From a virus, in the IMG/VR virus record IMGVR_UViG_3300046167_000314, positions 1 through 34,254 of that record: a stretch of DNA of 34,254 nt. One strand, given 5' to 3'. Positions 17,084-24,046 of this stretch are shown here, piece by piece. Under the pieces are notes generated by a model. The model saw only the letters and a list, made by a program, of their open reading frames with translations, searched no databases and had not been told where the DNA came from. How positions within the stretch are numbered: the stretch's first letter is position 1; every line of letters starts with the position of its first letter. The translations under genes and the position numbers were made by a program.

Positions 17084-18947
17084 TAACGCCACCCATTCAC
17101 GAACCCGCCTTCACGCTTCGGCACTTTGCGCCTCACTTTCGGCTTCGGTTTGTCGTCCACATCATCATTTGCTTTAGCCTTCATAGACCTTTGCGCGATT
17201 ATATTAACATTGACACCCACTATTGACAATGCCGCTAAAGCGTAAACCCGACAGTCGAGTGCTTCGTTCCTCGGACGCACTTTCACCCACTCTCTGCGGT
17301 GAAATCCCTTGTGGTATTTACGCACTACTTTCTCAGCGGTAAGCATGGCGAAATACTCGTCTGTATATTCTTTGGGGAAGTGGCAATAACCAGCACCTAT
17401 GTCCTTAATCTTCAGGTGAGAGTAGACCATCTCTTTTGCGGTATCTACCCCGATAGGAAATAGCTTGCACTTTATGTGGTTGTTTGTGCTGGGTCTGCCG
17501 ACGATTGGCTTGCCTTCACCGCCAACACCTTTGATGGCGAAGACCCGGCGAGATAATCTAGGTTTGCAATACTTGTAGACAGCTTGCGTGTGGTGACCGC
17601 CAGTATCAATAGCAGACGCCTTTATCTGCAATTCCCTATCGTCTTCGGTTTTGTATGTTAGGGACAAGAAGTTATCTAACTCTGCCCACACCTGACCAGA
17701 AGCAGGGTCGCCAAATATGGAGCGGTATTCGATTGACCACGTTTCGCTGTCACGCCCATGACCCAAGACCTCCATCTCTAACCTGTCATCCTGAACGTCA
17801 ATGCCCGCCGTAATAAATACAACCTCTTTTGGAATACTGTCTGCGTTGTAATCTTCGCGGTGCGATGCAATCTGAAAGTCGTCCAGTCTTTCGCCGTCGT
17901 CCTCCCAGCTTTCGCCAAGATAAGTGTTCACCCAAACGCGAAGCGTCTCAGGTAATTTCTTGGCTTGCAGGAAATCCGCCACGGCAGACGACAAAGGTGT
18001 CCACGGGCTGCATAACCCAGACAGCCGGAAACCCGCCCTTCCGACAAATGGAGCGGTGGCTCTCCATTCCCCTTTGCGGATAGCTTTATATCGCGCCGCA
18101 TCATCCCATGCCCCGCCACATTCTTCACACGCATAGAACGCCGTGTCTGGGTCTTCATCAGTCCAATGAACATTAGACCACCGCATAACCTGATGGTGTC
18201 CGCAGTCGGGGCATGGCACATGATACTCACGTTTGTCCGTGTTTTCAAATAGCCCCTCGATACGAGATGCGTTGCGTATGGTCGGTGTCGAAACGCAAAC
18301 CTCTTTCCTGTTCCAGAACGTAGCACTACGTTTTCTTGCGAGGTCAATCGGGTCGCCCTCCGAGCCAGCCGAGACGGGGAAAGCGGTCAACCTCATCGAA
18401 ACAGCACAACACGGATTGGTCGGCTGGCAAGAGACGCAGGACTGTTCGCGCCGCACATAGTTATGTGTCCGCCGAAGAAGTTCTTCTTCAATGTCGTGTT
18501 GCCACTATCGCGCGCCTTCGGGTCTGCGACCTTACCTTGTAGGACCGGGCTGTCTCGCAGCATAGGTGCAAGCCTGTCCTTTGAGAATGTCTGCGCCATA
18601 TCCAAAGTCGGCTGCACCAGCAGAATTGGTGAAGGGTCTTGATGGATATGATATCCTATTAGGTTTAGCAGCATCTCTGTTTTGCCAACTTGCGCGCAAG
18701 ACATAATCGTTACGCTTTCAATCGACGGGTCGGAAACTGCGTCCAGTATCTCGCGCTGGTATTCAGCCCGGCTTGTGTGCCATGCGCCAACCTCGGCAGA
18801 ACTCTCCGGCGACAGCTTGCGGAAGCTGTCCGCCCATTGGCTCACGGATAACTTGGGAGGCGGTTTCAGCGCGCGCGCACTTACGTTAGCTAGGGCGAGA
18901 CTAAGCGTCTTCGTCTGTTGCTTGCGGGTTGTATCCGACCAACTCAT
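17083..18947 (-). CDS. Terminase large subunit, GpA family (two one-base indels)
   Basis: DNA packaging motor and nuclease (PF05876). The first segment, from MSWSDTTRKQ, has SVSQWADSFRKLSPES, the Walker A-type SCAQVGKTEMLL (residues 83-94) and IRVVLF, then stops at 18393. Repairing one T at 18399..18401 and one C at 18376..18379 yields VVLFDEVDRFPVSAGSEG (Walker B) and the long second segment. That holds a Cys4 zinc ribbon (CPDCGHH and CEECGG), then nuclease motifs GIDVQDDRLEMEV and AIDTGGHHTQ, ending FVNGWR. Repaired length is about 620 residues, normal for GpA. Its start overlaps the small subunit by 47 bases. Confidence 0.85.
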
Positions 18948-19374
18948 TCAACGCCTCCTCAATCATGTCTTCAATGATGGCTCTCGCCTCTGCTGGCTTC
19001 TCACACGATATTACAAGAGGCGCAGCCTTGCTAGGTATAGAAAGCAATCTGGTTCTGACCGCCGAAGCCTGCCTGCCAAACTCCTTCGCCACGCTGCCTA
19101 TCTCAACAAGGTCGCCTCGGAGCAGAGCGTTCTCCATCTCCTTCGCGTCGGCCTGTTCTTTTGCCAGTCGCGCGCGTTCTTCTGCTAGGTCTAGTTCGCC
19201 AGCGCGCAGTCTGCCAGCGGCAACTTCCCTGATATGCCTGACGTATTCCCTCGTGGCTTCCTCGACATCATACTGCCCTCGCGGTTGCTTAGTGATAGTG
19301 CCACGCGCAACCAAGTCATTGACCATCTTAGTCGATAGGTCGAGTGCCTGCGCTATCTGAACGATAGTCCCCAT
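18901..19374 (-). CDS. Terminase small subunit, Nu1 family
   Basis: I choose ATG 19374 (MGTIVQIAQALDLSTK) because GGAG stands 6 bases before it. Starts at 19386 (ATG) or 19392 (GTG) would add four or six residues. The N-terminus is a winged helix-turn-helix (TIVQIAQALDLSTKMVNDLVARG) for binding the packaging site. A long charged helix follows, with LAEERARLAKEQADAKEMEN as in lambda Nu1, then a C-terminal part contacting the large subunit. It opens the late operon. The repeat-rich 300 bp upstream are the natural candidate for the site it binds. Confidence 0.8.
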   Translation of the reverse strand: MGTIVQIAQALDLSTKMVNDLVARGTITKQPRGQYDVEEATREYVRHIREVAAGRLRAGELDLAEERARLAKEQADAKEMENALLRGDLVEIGSVAKEFGRQASAVRTRLLSIPSKAAPLVISCEKPAEARAIIEDMIEEALNELVGYNPQATDEDA

Positions 19375-19672
19375 ACGTTTCTCCATTTCCACCTGTCACA
19401 AGACATACCATATGTAGTAGGACATCGACAATCCCCTTAGATATAAGCTGTGACTATTCGACAATCGCGCCTCCGCTCACCCGCGGGGGGCTGTGATGCC
19501 CATAGAACCTACGCACAAGCGCGCACAAGCGCGCCATTTTGGCGGGTATTCATACCTAGCAGGAATTTGCAAACGCGCCTCGGCGGCGCGCTATGGGATT
19601 ATTGGGGAAATGGGCGGTTTTCTACATATAGTAGGGGCGGCGGCGCGCCATTTGCCGCCTGCAAACGCGCAC
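19375..19672. other. Non-coding packaging-side region with repeats (candidate cos/promoter)
   Basis: No gene fits here. It holds two exact 9-bp direct repeats tcgacaatc (19425..19433 and 19458..19466), two related elements catatgtagtagg (19409..19421) and catatagtagg (19625..19635), and GC-rich repeats such as gcgcacaagcgcgc and two gcaaacgcgc copies. It lies between the strong terminator and the small terminase gene, where lambda-type phages carry cos and, often, the late promoter. I could not fix a convincing -35/-10 pair. Confidence 0.45.
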
Positions 19673-19702
19673 AAAAAAACCCCCGCCGGATTAGGGCGGG
19701 GG
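19673..19702 (-). terminator. Rho-independent terminator ending the GP88 cassette
   Basis: On the transcribed strand CCCCCGCC pairs with GGCGGGGG across a 7-base loop (CTAATCC) and is followed directly by seven T. The stem is 8 bp of pure G-C. It ends transcription from the cassette at 19.7-21.9 kb before the packaging genes. Confidence 0.85.
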
Positions 19703-19720
19703 CTTCGTTGCCTTTTTGCT

Positions 19721-19780
19721 TTAGATTAGCGTTCCTATGCTTGCCATGATTGCAAGCGCGATTGCATTTATTATTCGCAT
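19721..19780 (-). CDS. Possible 19-aa hydrophobic peptide after GP88
   Basis: ATG 19780 begins MRIINAIALAIMASIGTLI and stops at 19721, just before the terminator. It starts two bases after the GP88 stop. The peptide is hydrophobic along its whole length, long enough for one membrane pass. With no family and so short a frame it may be chance. It is recorded because its position, directly coupled to GP88 and inside the terminator-bounded transcript, is favourable. Confidence 0.25.
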   Translation of the reverse strand: MRIINAIALAIMASIGTLI

Positions 19781-19782
19781 AA

Positions 19783-20699
19783 CTAGCATATGCCGCCCGC
19801 TTTCTTTTGATTAGCTGGCCAATGCCCGCCGATAAATTCAAACGGCGCGGCTTCTCCAATTTTTACCACGCAATGCCGCGCGTCATGTGTGCGGTTTACA
19901 AACCCGCTGGCGTCGCCTATTGCGTCGCCTTTAGCGCGTAAACCTACTATTGAGCCGCGCTTATCCGCTGGCCTATAATCATGACTGTCACCGTCAATTA
20001 TTGGCGCGGTAATTTTGCCAGCGCGCCCCGCGTCAATTGTGAAAGTTTCCGGCAAGGCTTGCCCGCGCTTTGTGTCAAATACAACGGCAACATTCATGCC
20101 ATTGTTAAAGGCCTCTATAGCTTGCAAATGGTTATTTTCCGCAAGGCTAAAGGTTAAATGATAATTAGCGGGCAAATTTCGGCGGTTACTATGCTTTGTA
20201 TAGTCATACGCCTGCAATTGTGGAAACTCACTAAATAGCGTTTGGGCTTTATTGTCGCCTATATGATATCGCACACTTTCAAAACGGATATCGCTTGTAG
20301 CATTAGGCCGGAATGCGGGCGCATTCCTAGCCTATCAGCGCGACGCGCTAGGGCTTGCAATTCGCGCCGTGCAATCTCAATAAATAAAGCACGGTCGGCA
20401 AAATAAAGCATTGTTCGCGCAAGGCGGCTTTTTTGCTTTTGCGGCATATAGGCCGGATTGCCCGCGCTATGCAAACAAGCGGCGGCGCATCCGTCCGTCG
20501 CGCTAGCACAAACATTATGCCCGCTTAACTTATGCGGGGCTAAATGTAAGGGGATAGTCAAAACATTAAGCTTCGCGTTTTTGTCTATTTTAGGATTTGC
20601 GCTGATGCGCCCGAATAAAGAATTGACGTTGTGCTTATCGCGCGCATAGCGCATTAGCTTTGCCTTATTCCATTCTTGATATCTTGATATATTAAGCAT
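19783..20699 (-). CDS. GP88-family protein (one apparent frameshift)
   Basis: Start chosen at ATG 20699 (MLNISRYQEWNKAKLM), which follows AAGAGAGAG. The family pattern is clear: LNVLTIPLHLAPHKLSG, NVCASATDGCAAACLHSAGNPAY with a Cys cluster, then RLARTMLYFADRALF. The frame stops at 20259. Adding one base at the CCC run at 20317..20319 gives MRPAFRPNATSDIRFES-V and continues RYHIGDNKAQTLF, AYDYTKHSNRRNLPANYHLTFS, to GGHWPANQKKAGGIC. This matches the GP88 family (PF17338), known from mycobacteriophages and plasmids; function unknown. The Cys-rich part could bind metal. About 305 residues after repair. Confidence 0.75.
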
Positions 20700-20871
20700 T
20701 GTAAATCTCTCTCTTATTATCGCCGATATATTCCAAAAACTCGGCTTCAATTAAATCGGCTATGATATCCAGCGCGCCCGTGCAATTCATATATTCGAAA
20801 AACGCGGCTTTCTTTTCTGGTGTTAGGCTTTGCAATAAACTCATATTCTGCTTTGTATCTTGCTTAGTCAT
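20692..20871 (-). CDS. Hypothetical acidic protein, 59 aa
   Basis: ATG 20871 lies within the final codons of the upstream gene (GATGAC overlap). The sequence starts MTKQDTKQNMSLLQS, then LTPEKKAAFFEYMNCTG and an acidic amphipathic helix region (IIADLIEAEFLEYIG), ending REIYNA with its stop 8 bases into GP88. This is tight coupling. Its final codons also supply the ribosome-binding stretch of GP88. No family recognised. Confidence 0.55.
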   Translation of the reverse strand: MTKQDTKQNMSLLQSLTPEKKAAFFEYMNCTGALDIIADLIEAEFLEYIGDNKREIYNA

Positions 20872-21265
20872 CTTTGCCCCCTTTCAATGCGGCAATTTCT
20901 AACGCCATGTCGCGCAAATCGCAAACGTGCTGCAAAGCGTTTTCATGCTGTTCAAATGCTTTGATAGTCATATCTTGAATTGCGTTTTCCCCACAATGAA
21001 AGAAAAAATGCGGGTAAAGACTAACAGCAATATTGCACGTTTCACCATTAGCAAGATAAGGCGCGCTTGCTTCTTGCGTCATGACAACATCAAGACCGCC
21101 GCCGCCTATGTTCTCAATAACTATTGCACTGCAACCGCCGCCCGTATCGGCAGCCATATGAACGGTTGCGCTAGTGTTTGCGAACGCGGCGTTTAATTCG
21201 GTTTCATACCATTGGGCGACTGTCTCGCCTATGCTTTGCTCAATTCTTTCAGATAATAAAGCCAT
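20864..21265 (-). CDS. Hypothetical protein of the GP88 cassette, 133 aa
   Basis: I use ATG 21265 (MALLSERIEQSIGETV), placed just after the stop of the upstream gene. An upstream in-frame start at 21328 would overlap that gene. The middle is Gly-rich (ENIGGGGLDVVMTQEAS). There are several Cys/His residues (YPHFFFHCGENAI) and a C-terminal helix ending LKGGKDD. Soluble, no signal peptide. Family not recognised. Confidence 0.55.
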   Translation of the reverse strand: MALLSERIEQSIGETVAQWYETELNAAFANTSATVHMAADTGGGCSAIVIENIGGGGLDVVMTQEASAPYLANGETCNIAVSLYPHFFFHCGENAIQDMTIKAFEQHENALQHVCDLRDMALEIAALKGGKDD

Positions 21266-21267
21266 GA

Positions 21268-21480
21268 TTAAAACCCCGCCAAAAGAATAAACGGCGTCGC
21301 CAGTGCCGCAATGGCAAGGCAAGCCCATGCAATCAAGAAACCGCGCTCAATTCTTATTTCGCGCTCAATTTGTTTATTGCCAAGATAAAGGCGCGCTGCC
21401 GCTTCGCCGTCGCTCATTTTTGGCTTGTTAAACATTGCGGCAATTTCCGCTTTGCTTAATGCTTTTACTTTTACATTCAT
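21268..21480 (-). CDS. Small membrane protein of the GP88 cassette, 70 aa
   Basis: Starts MNVKVKALSKAEIAAMF. The first 48 residues are hydrophilic with an acidic/basic helix (GNKQIEREIRIERG). Residues 49-69 form a single membrane segment (LIAWACLAIAALATPFILLAG) close to the C-terminus. Coupled to the upstream gene by a 4-base overlap. It looks like a tail-anchored inner-membrane protein with its N-terminus in the cytoplasm. Function unknown. Confidence 0.55.
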   Translation of the reverse strand: MNVKVKALSKAEIAAMFNKPKMSDGEAAARLYLGNKQIEREIRIERGFLIAWACLAIAALATPFILLAGF

Positions 21481-21887
21481 TGTGCTGTCCCCTTTTCAAA
21501 AGTGTTGCGAAATTCGCTTGCATAACGGAATGGGCAAAATTCTTTATTAGTCTTCAAATAGAGCCGTTCCATATCTTGCGCGCGCTCATTCATTTCACAA
21601 CCCCAAACATCCATATTTTGATAAAACAAATAGAATTTGCGGAAAACGTCATTTGCGTCGTCGTCAAAATGATAATCCATGCCGCATATAATAAGAGCCT
21701 CAATATATCTTTTAGCGTCTTCAATATCCCAAATCGGCTGTTCTATAATTTCGGTTGCATAATCAAGGCATTTTTCCTCACCATAATGGGTGAGGGGATT
21801 AACAAAAAAGCTGCCTGTTTCATCCATTGCAGGGTTAACCACAAAATGGCTTTTATGATTAAACCCAATCTTCAAATTGATAGGCAT
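21477..21887 (-). CDS. Hypothetical first gene of the GP88 cassette, 136 aa
   Basis: Starts MPINLKIGFNHKSHFVV and ends ASEFRNTFEKGTAQ. It has many aromatic and acidic residues (CGMDYHFDDDANDVFRKF), is soluble, and has no recognisable motif. It follows a short leader (21888..21996) after a terminator, so it is the first gene of the cassette transcript and has its own promoter upstream. Family not recognised. Confidence 0.55.
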   Translation of the reverse strand: MPINLKIGFNHKSHFVVNPAMDETGSFFVNPLTHYGEEKCLDYATEIIEQPIWDIEDAKRYIEALIICGMDYHFDDDANDVFRKFYLFYQNMDVWGCEMNERAQDMERLYLKTNKEFCPFRYASEFRNTFEKGTAQ

Positions 21888-21904
21888 TTTCTACTTCCCC
21901 TGTT

Positions 21905-21991
21905 TCGCGCATCATTGCGCTTTCACTCTTACTTTGTCGCAAAACGTGACAAGAAAAGCAAGCGATAATCAGTCACAAATTGTTACAAAGT
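21905..21991 (-). promoter_or_regulatory. Promoter/operator region of the GP88 cassette
   Basis: About 110 non-coding bases separate the terminator from the first cassette gene. On the plus strand it carries GTGACAAGA (21946..21954), GTCACAAAT (21972..21980), GTTACAAAG (21982..21990) and an inverted match CTTTGTCGC (21932..21940). The shared core GNNACAA suggests several half-sites for a regulator. A promoter must lie here, but I cannot pick a single -35/-10 pair. Confidence 0.4.
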
Positions 21992-21996
21992 GAAAC

Positions 21997-22018
21997 AAAA
22001 AAAGGGCGGCAATCCGCC
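21997..22018 (-). terminator. Probable terminator between iteron array and GP88 cassette
   Basis: On the transcribed strand GGCGG and CCGCC flank an ATTG loop, then one C and seven T. The stem is only 5 bp but pure G-C and the T-run is good. It would stop early transcription coming through the iteron array, isolating the downstream cassette. Confidence 0.6.
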
Positions 22019-22056
22019 ACGCCGCGCCACGATTTGCGCGCTGATTTGCCCGTCAA

Positions 22057-22245
22057 TCCACCAGTGGAAATAGAGCCAAACAACCCACCAGTGGAAATAA
22101 GACCCGCCAGTGGAAATAACCCACCAGTGGAAATATGACCCGCCGATGGAAATAACCCTCCGATGGAAATATGACCCTGCGATGGAAATAACCCGCCAGT
22201 GGAAATATGACCCTGCGATGGAAATAACCCTGCGGTGGAAATAGT
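22057..22245. repeat. Iteron-like array, ten copies of a TTTCCAyyGG box
   Basis: Ten copies of TGGAAAT (plus strand) start at 22065, 22092, 22111, 22128, 22147, 22164, 22183, 22200, 22219 and 22236. After the first gap of 27, the spacing alternates 19,17,19,17 exactly, so the true unit is a 36-bp pair. Copies differ mainly at CCAGTGG, CGATGG and CGGTGG. There is no gene inside. Candidate replication origin or regulator-binding array. Together with 22019..22056 (nothing else seen) it fills the gap between genes. Confidence 0.85.
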
Positions 22246-22960
22246 CAGATGCGACCAGTCTTCACGGCGCGGATATATGCCTTCTTGAACTCGAACTGGA
22301 TGCGCGTGTTCACGCCCTGCAAAATAGCTGTCGCCGGGTTGTATTTGCGGGTGTTCTTTACAGATGTTTCAAAGTGGTATGCTGGCTTGGTCTTCTTCTT
22401 CCCGGTCCTGACAAACAGGATGCTTTTGCCAGTCTTGCTTGACTTGCCGACAAAGGTCTTGGCTTGCGGGTAGAGTGTCTTGGCTTTCTTGGCCTCAGTA
22501 ACCTTACCAGTCTTTGTGCGTGTAATCTTATACCCGCCAACCGTCATCGGCACAGCCATCTTCGCGCGTAACGGCCTCCGCGTTCCGCCGGACACATGAA
22601 ACTCCATGAAGCTGGTATCGACCCGCCGCTTAGTCATCGGGCCCCTCAATAGATGTTTTAGTCCGACCCTTCTTTGTGCCTTGAACGGGTGGCATCTCAT
22701 TACGCTGAATAGCGGCACGGACAAATCCATTGGTTCGGAATGTTTTTGCGCTGCTGTTGAATATGGTGTGCGTCAGCTTGAAGAACTGTTTGTTGCGCGC
22801 CTTAAATGTCTTTTGGTATGAGCGGAACAACTCATTGTCCCTAGCCTTTTGTGATTGTGGTATTCAACGCCAGTGACGCAGCAAAGGGCAGCTGCTTGGC
22901 GACCATTCGGTCTAGCGCAGCCTTTACCTTCTTGTCACCCTTAACATCAAACTTAATCAA
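22245..22960 (-). CDS. gpZ-like minor tail protein, out of place (two indels)
   Basis: Starts with TTG at 22960, overlapping the TGA of the upstream gene (TTGA). It reads LIKFDVKGDKKVKAALD, then LPFAASLALNTTITK. Repairing a GG at 22845..22846 and a GGGG at 22642..22645 joins it to RDNELFRSYQKTFKARN, TFRTNGFVRAAIQRNEMPP, EFHVSGGTRRPLRAK, and finally a basic C-terminus ending AYIRAVKTGRI. The layout (an N-terminal helix with PFAASLALN, a basic middle, a late VNTRIQFEFKKAY helix) resembles lambda gpZ-type tail proteins. About 238 residues. It is odd to find it at the end of the replication genes rather than between gpFII and gpU. Confidence 0.5.
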
Positions 22961-23539
22961 AATGGTATCTCGTCATCAAACTCTTGATTGTCAGCGATGT
23001 TGACAATCTCCGCGCCCGGGAAACGCATCCTTCACAGCATGAACGTCCATCTGTGCGCGCCATGCACGGACAATCCGTGCAATCTCCGTAACAGTATAGA
23101 CAGGCAAGTCAGTCTGCGCCAGTGTCGCAGCGGAGTTATCTTTTGCGATAACTATCTGCATCTCACTCTTACCTTCTTCCTGTGGGGCAGTTGCGTGCCA
23201 TAATTCGGGCGGAACTGCCCTATGACCACTTGCAATCGCTTCTTTCTCCAGTGCCGCCCAGCCACGTTGCATAACGCCAGCGCGCTGGATAACCAGCGCA
23301 ACATCCTTCTCATGCAACGCCACATCTAGCTTCGCCTTCGCTGCCTCGAACTTAGCGGCAGTCTCAGGGCTGACCAGCGTCTCAAGCCGCCCGACACCCC
23401 AACGCAACTCAATGTCAGCCGCAACCGCATCCAGTGGCTTCAACGCGCCATGTATCTGGTCATATTGCCAACCCTGCATGGGAACGTAATCGTCTTTGCC
23501 GATTGCATCTAAATCATATCTACTTTTTCGCTTTGTCAT
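22957..23539 (-). CDS. Hypothetical protein with SSB-like C-terminal tip (one indel)
   Basis: Starts MTKRKSRYDLDAIGKDD. A helical region with VSPETAAKFEAAKAKLD and VMQRGWAALEKEAIASGH is followed by a small domain (TVTEIARIVRAWR, AVKDAFPG). Removing one C of the run at 23018..23020 gives FPGAEIVNIADNQEFDDEIPF, ending at 22957. The end DDEIPF mimics the acidic tip of bacterial SSB, which recruits replication and repair proteins. I recognise the overall pattern from phages of alphaproteobacteria, function unknown. A role in replication or recombination is inferred from this tip and its neighbours. Starts within the nuclease gene's end (20-base overlap). Confidence 0.65.
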
Positions 23540-23933
23540 CTATGAACGCCTCGCTTGCTTGTTTGATTGTCTTGCCATTATACGCCATGCGGATAATCGC
23601 GCCATCTTGGCTGTGCCAGCTATCGGTAACACATACGTTACCAACATCGATATCCTCCGATGGGTCTGTGTCGTGTTCTCCGACCAGAACCACCACCTCT
23701 TTGCCAGCTTGCATCAACCCATTCATCAGACCCGTCAACATTCTTAGCTGCCCCATTGGCAACCTCGCCCCGGTTGACTTCAATTCGCCAATGACGAACA
23801 CCTCGCCACGCACATCGTATATGAAGTCGATGTCGGTGGGTGTGTATCCGTTGATGTGCAGATTGCCAAAGTCTTTTACTTGTGCCATCCGGTCACGATA
23901 TTGCACCGTGCCATGATTAAAGTTTAACGCCAT
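23520..23933 (-). CDS. PD-(D/E)XK-type nuclease, 137 aa
   Basis: Starts MALNFNHGTVQYRDR. The nuclease core is visible: TPTDIDFIYD (Asp34/Asp36), then VFVIGELKSTG with Glu50-x-Lys52, then PMGQLRMLTGLMNG with Gln62. This D...ExK...Q order fits the PD-(D/E)XK fold as in RecB/Cas4 or resolvase-like enzymes. The C-terminal part includes VVVLVGEHDTDPSED. Small and single-domain, so likely a resolvase or branch nuclease working with the PrimPol-helicase encoded just upstream in transcription. Assigned by motif; no precise family. Confidence 0.6.
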   Translation of the reverse strand: MALNFNHGTVQYRDRMAQVKDFGNLHINGYTPTDIDFIYDVRGEVFVIGELKSTGARLPMGQLRMLTGLMNGLMQAGKEVVVLVGEHDTDPSEDIDVGNVCVTDSWHSQDGAIIRMAYNGKTIKQASEAFIDDKAKK

Positions 23934-23960
23934 TTAACTTCTCCATACATAGTTCCGACC

Positions 23961-24046
23961 ATCCATAACCATACCCTTTTATAGGGGGGTATGGATATGT
24001 ATGGATATGGGCAGCACCTATGGATTACCATCCATACCCATCCATA
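23961..24046. repeat. Dyad of six ATCCATA/TATGGAT heptamers
   Basis: ATCCATA at 23961..23967, 24030..24036 and 24040..24046; TATGGAT at 23990..23996, 24000..24006 and 24019..24025. Two pairs are spaced 10 bp apart. Inside it CCATACCC (23969..23976) and GGGTATGG (23987..23994) form an 8-bp inverted repeat with a 10-base loop. The lower half is intergenic and the upper half overlaps the last codons of the PrimPol-helicase gene. Candidate origin or operator. Confidence 0.65.

Noticed and set aside
19680-19715. Terminator also acting on plus-strand transcription
   Set aside because: On the plus strand the stem is followed by cttcgttgcc before a short T-run, and there are no plus-strand genes to terminate.
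22057-22245. Repeat array as a CRISPR array
   Set aside because: The repeats are about 10-14 bases with near-identical 17/19-bp periods and no unique spacers; no cas genes are present. It is an iteron-like array.
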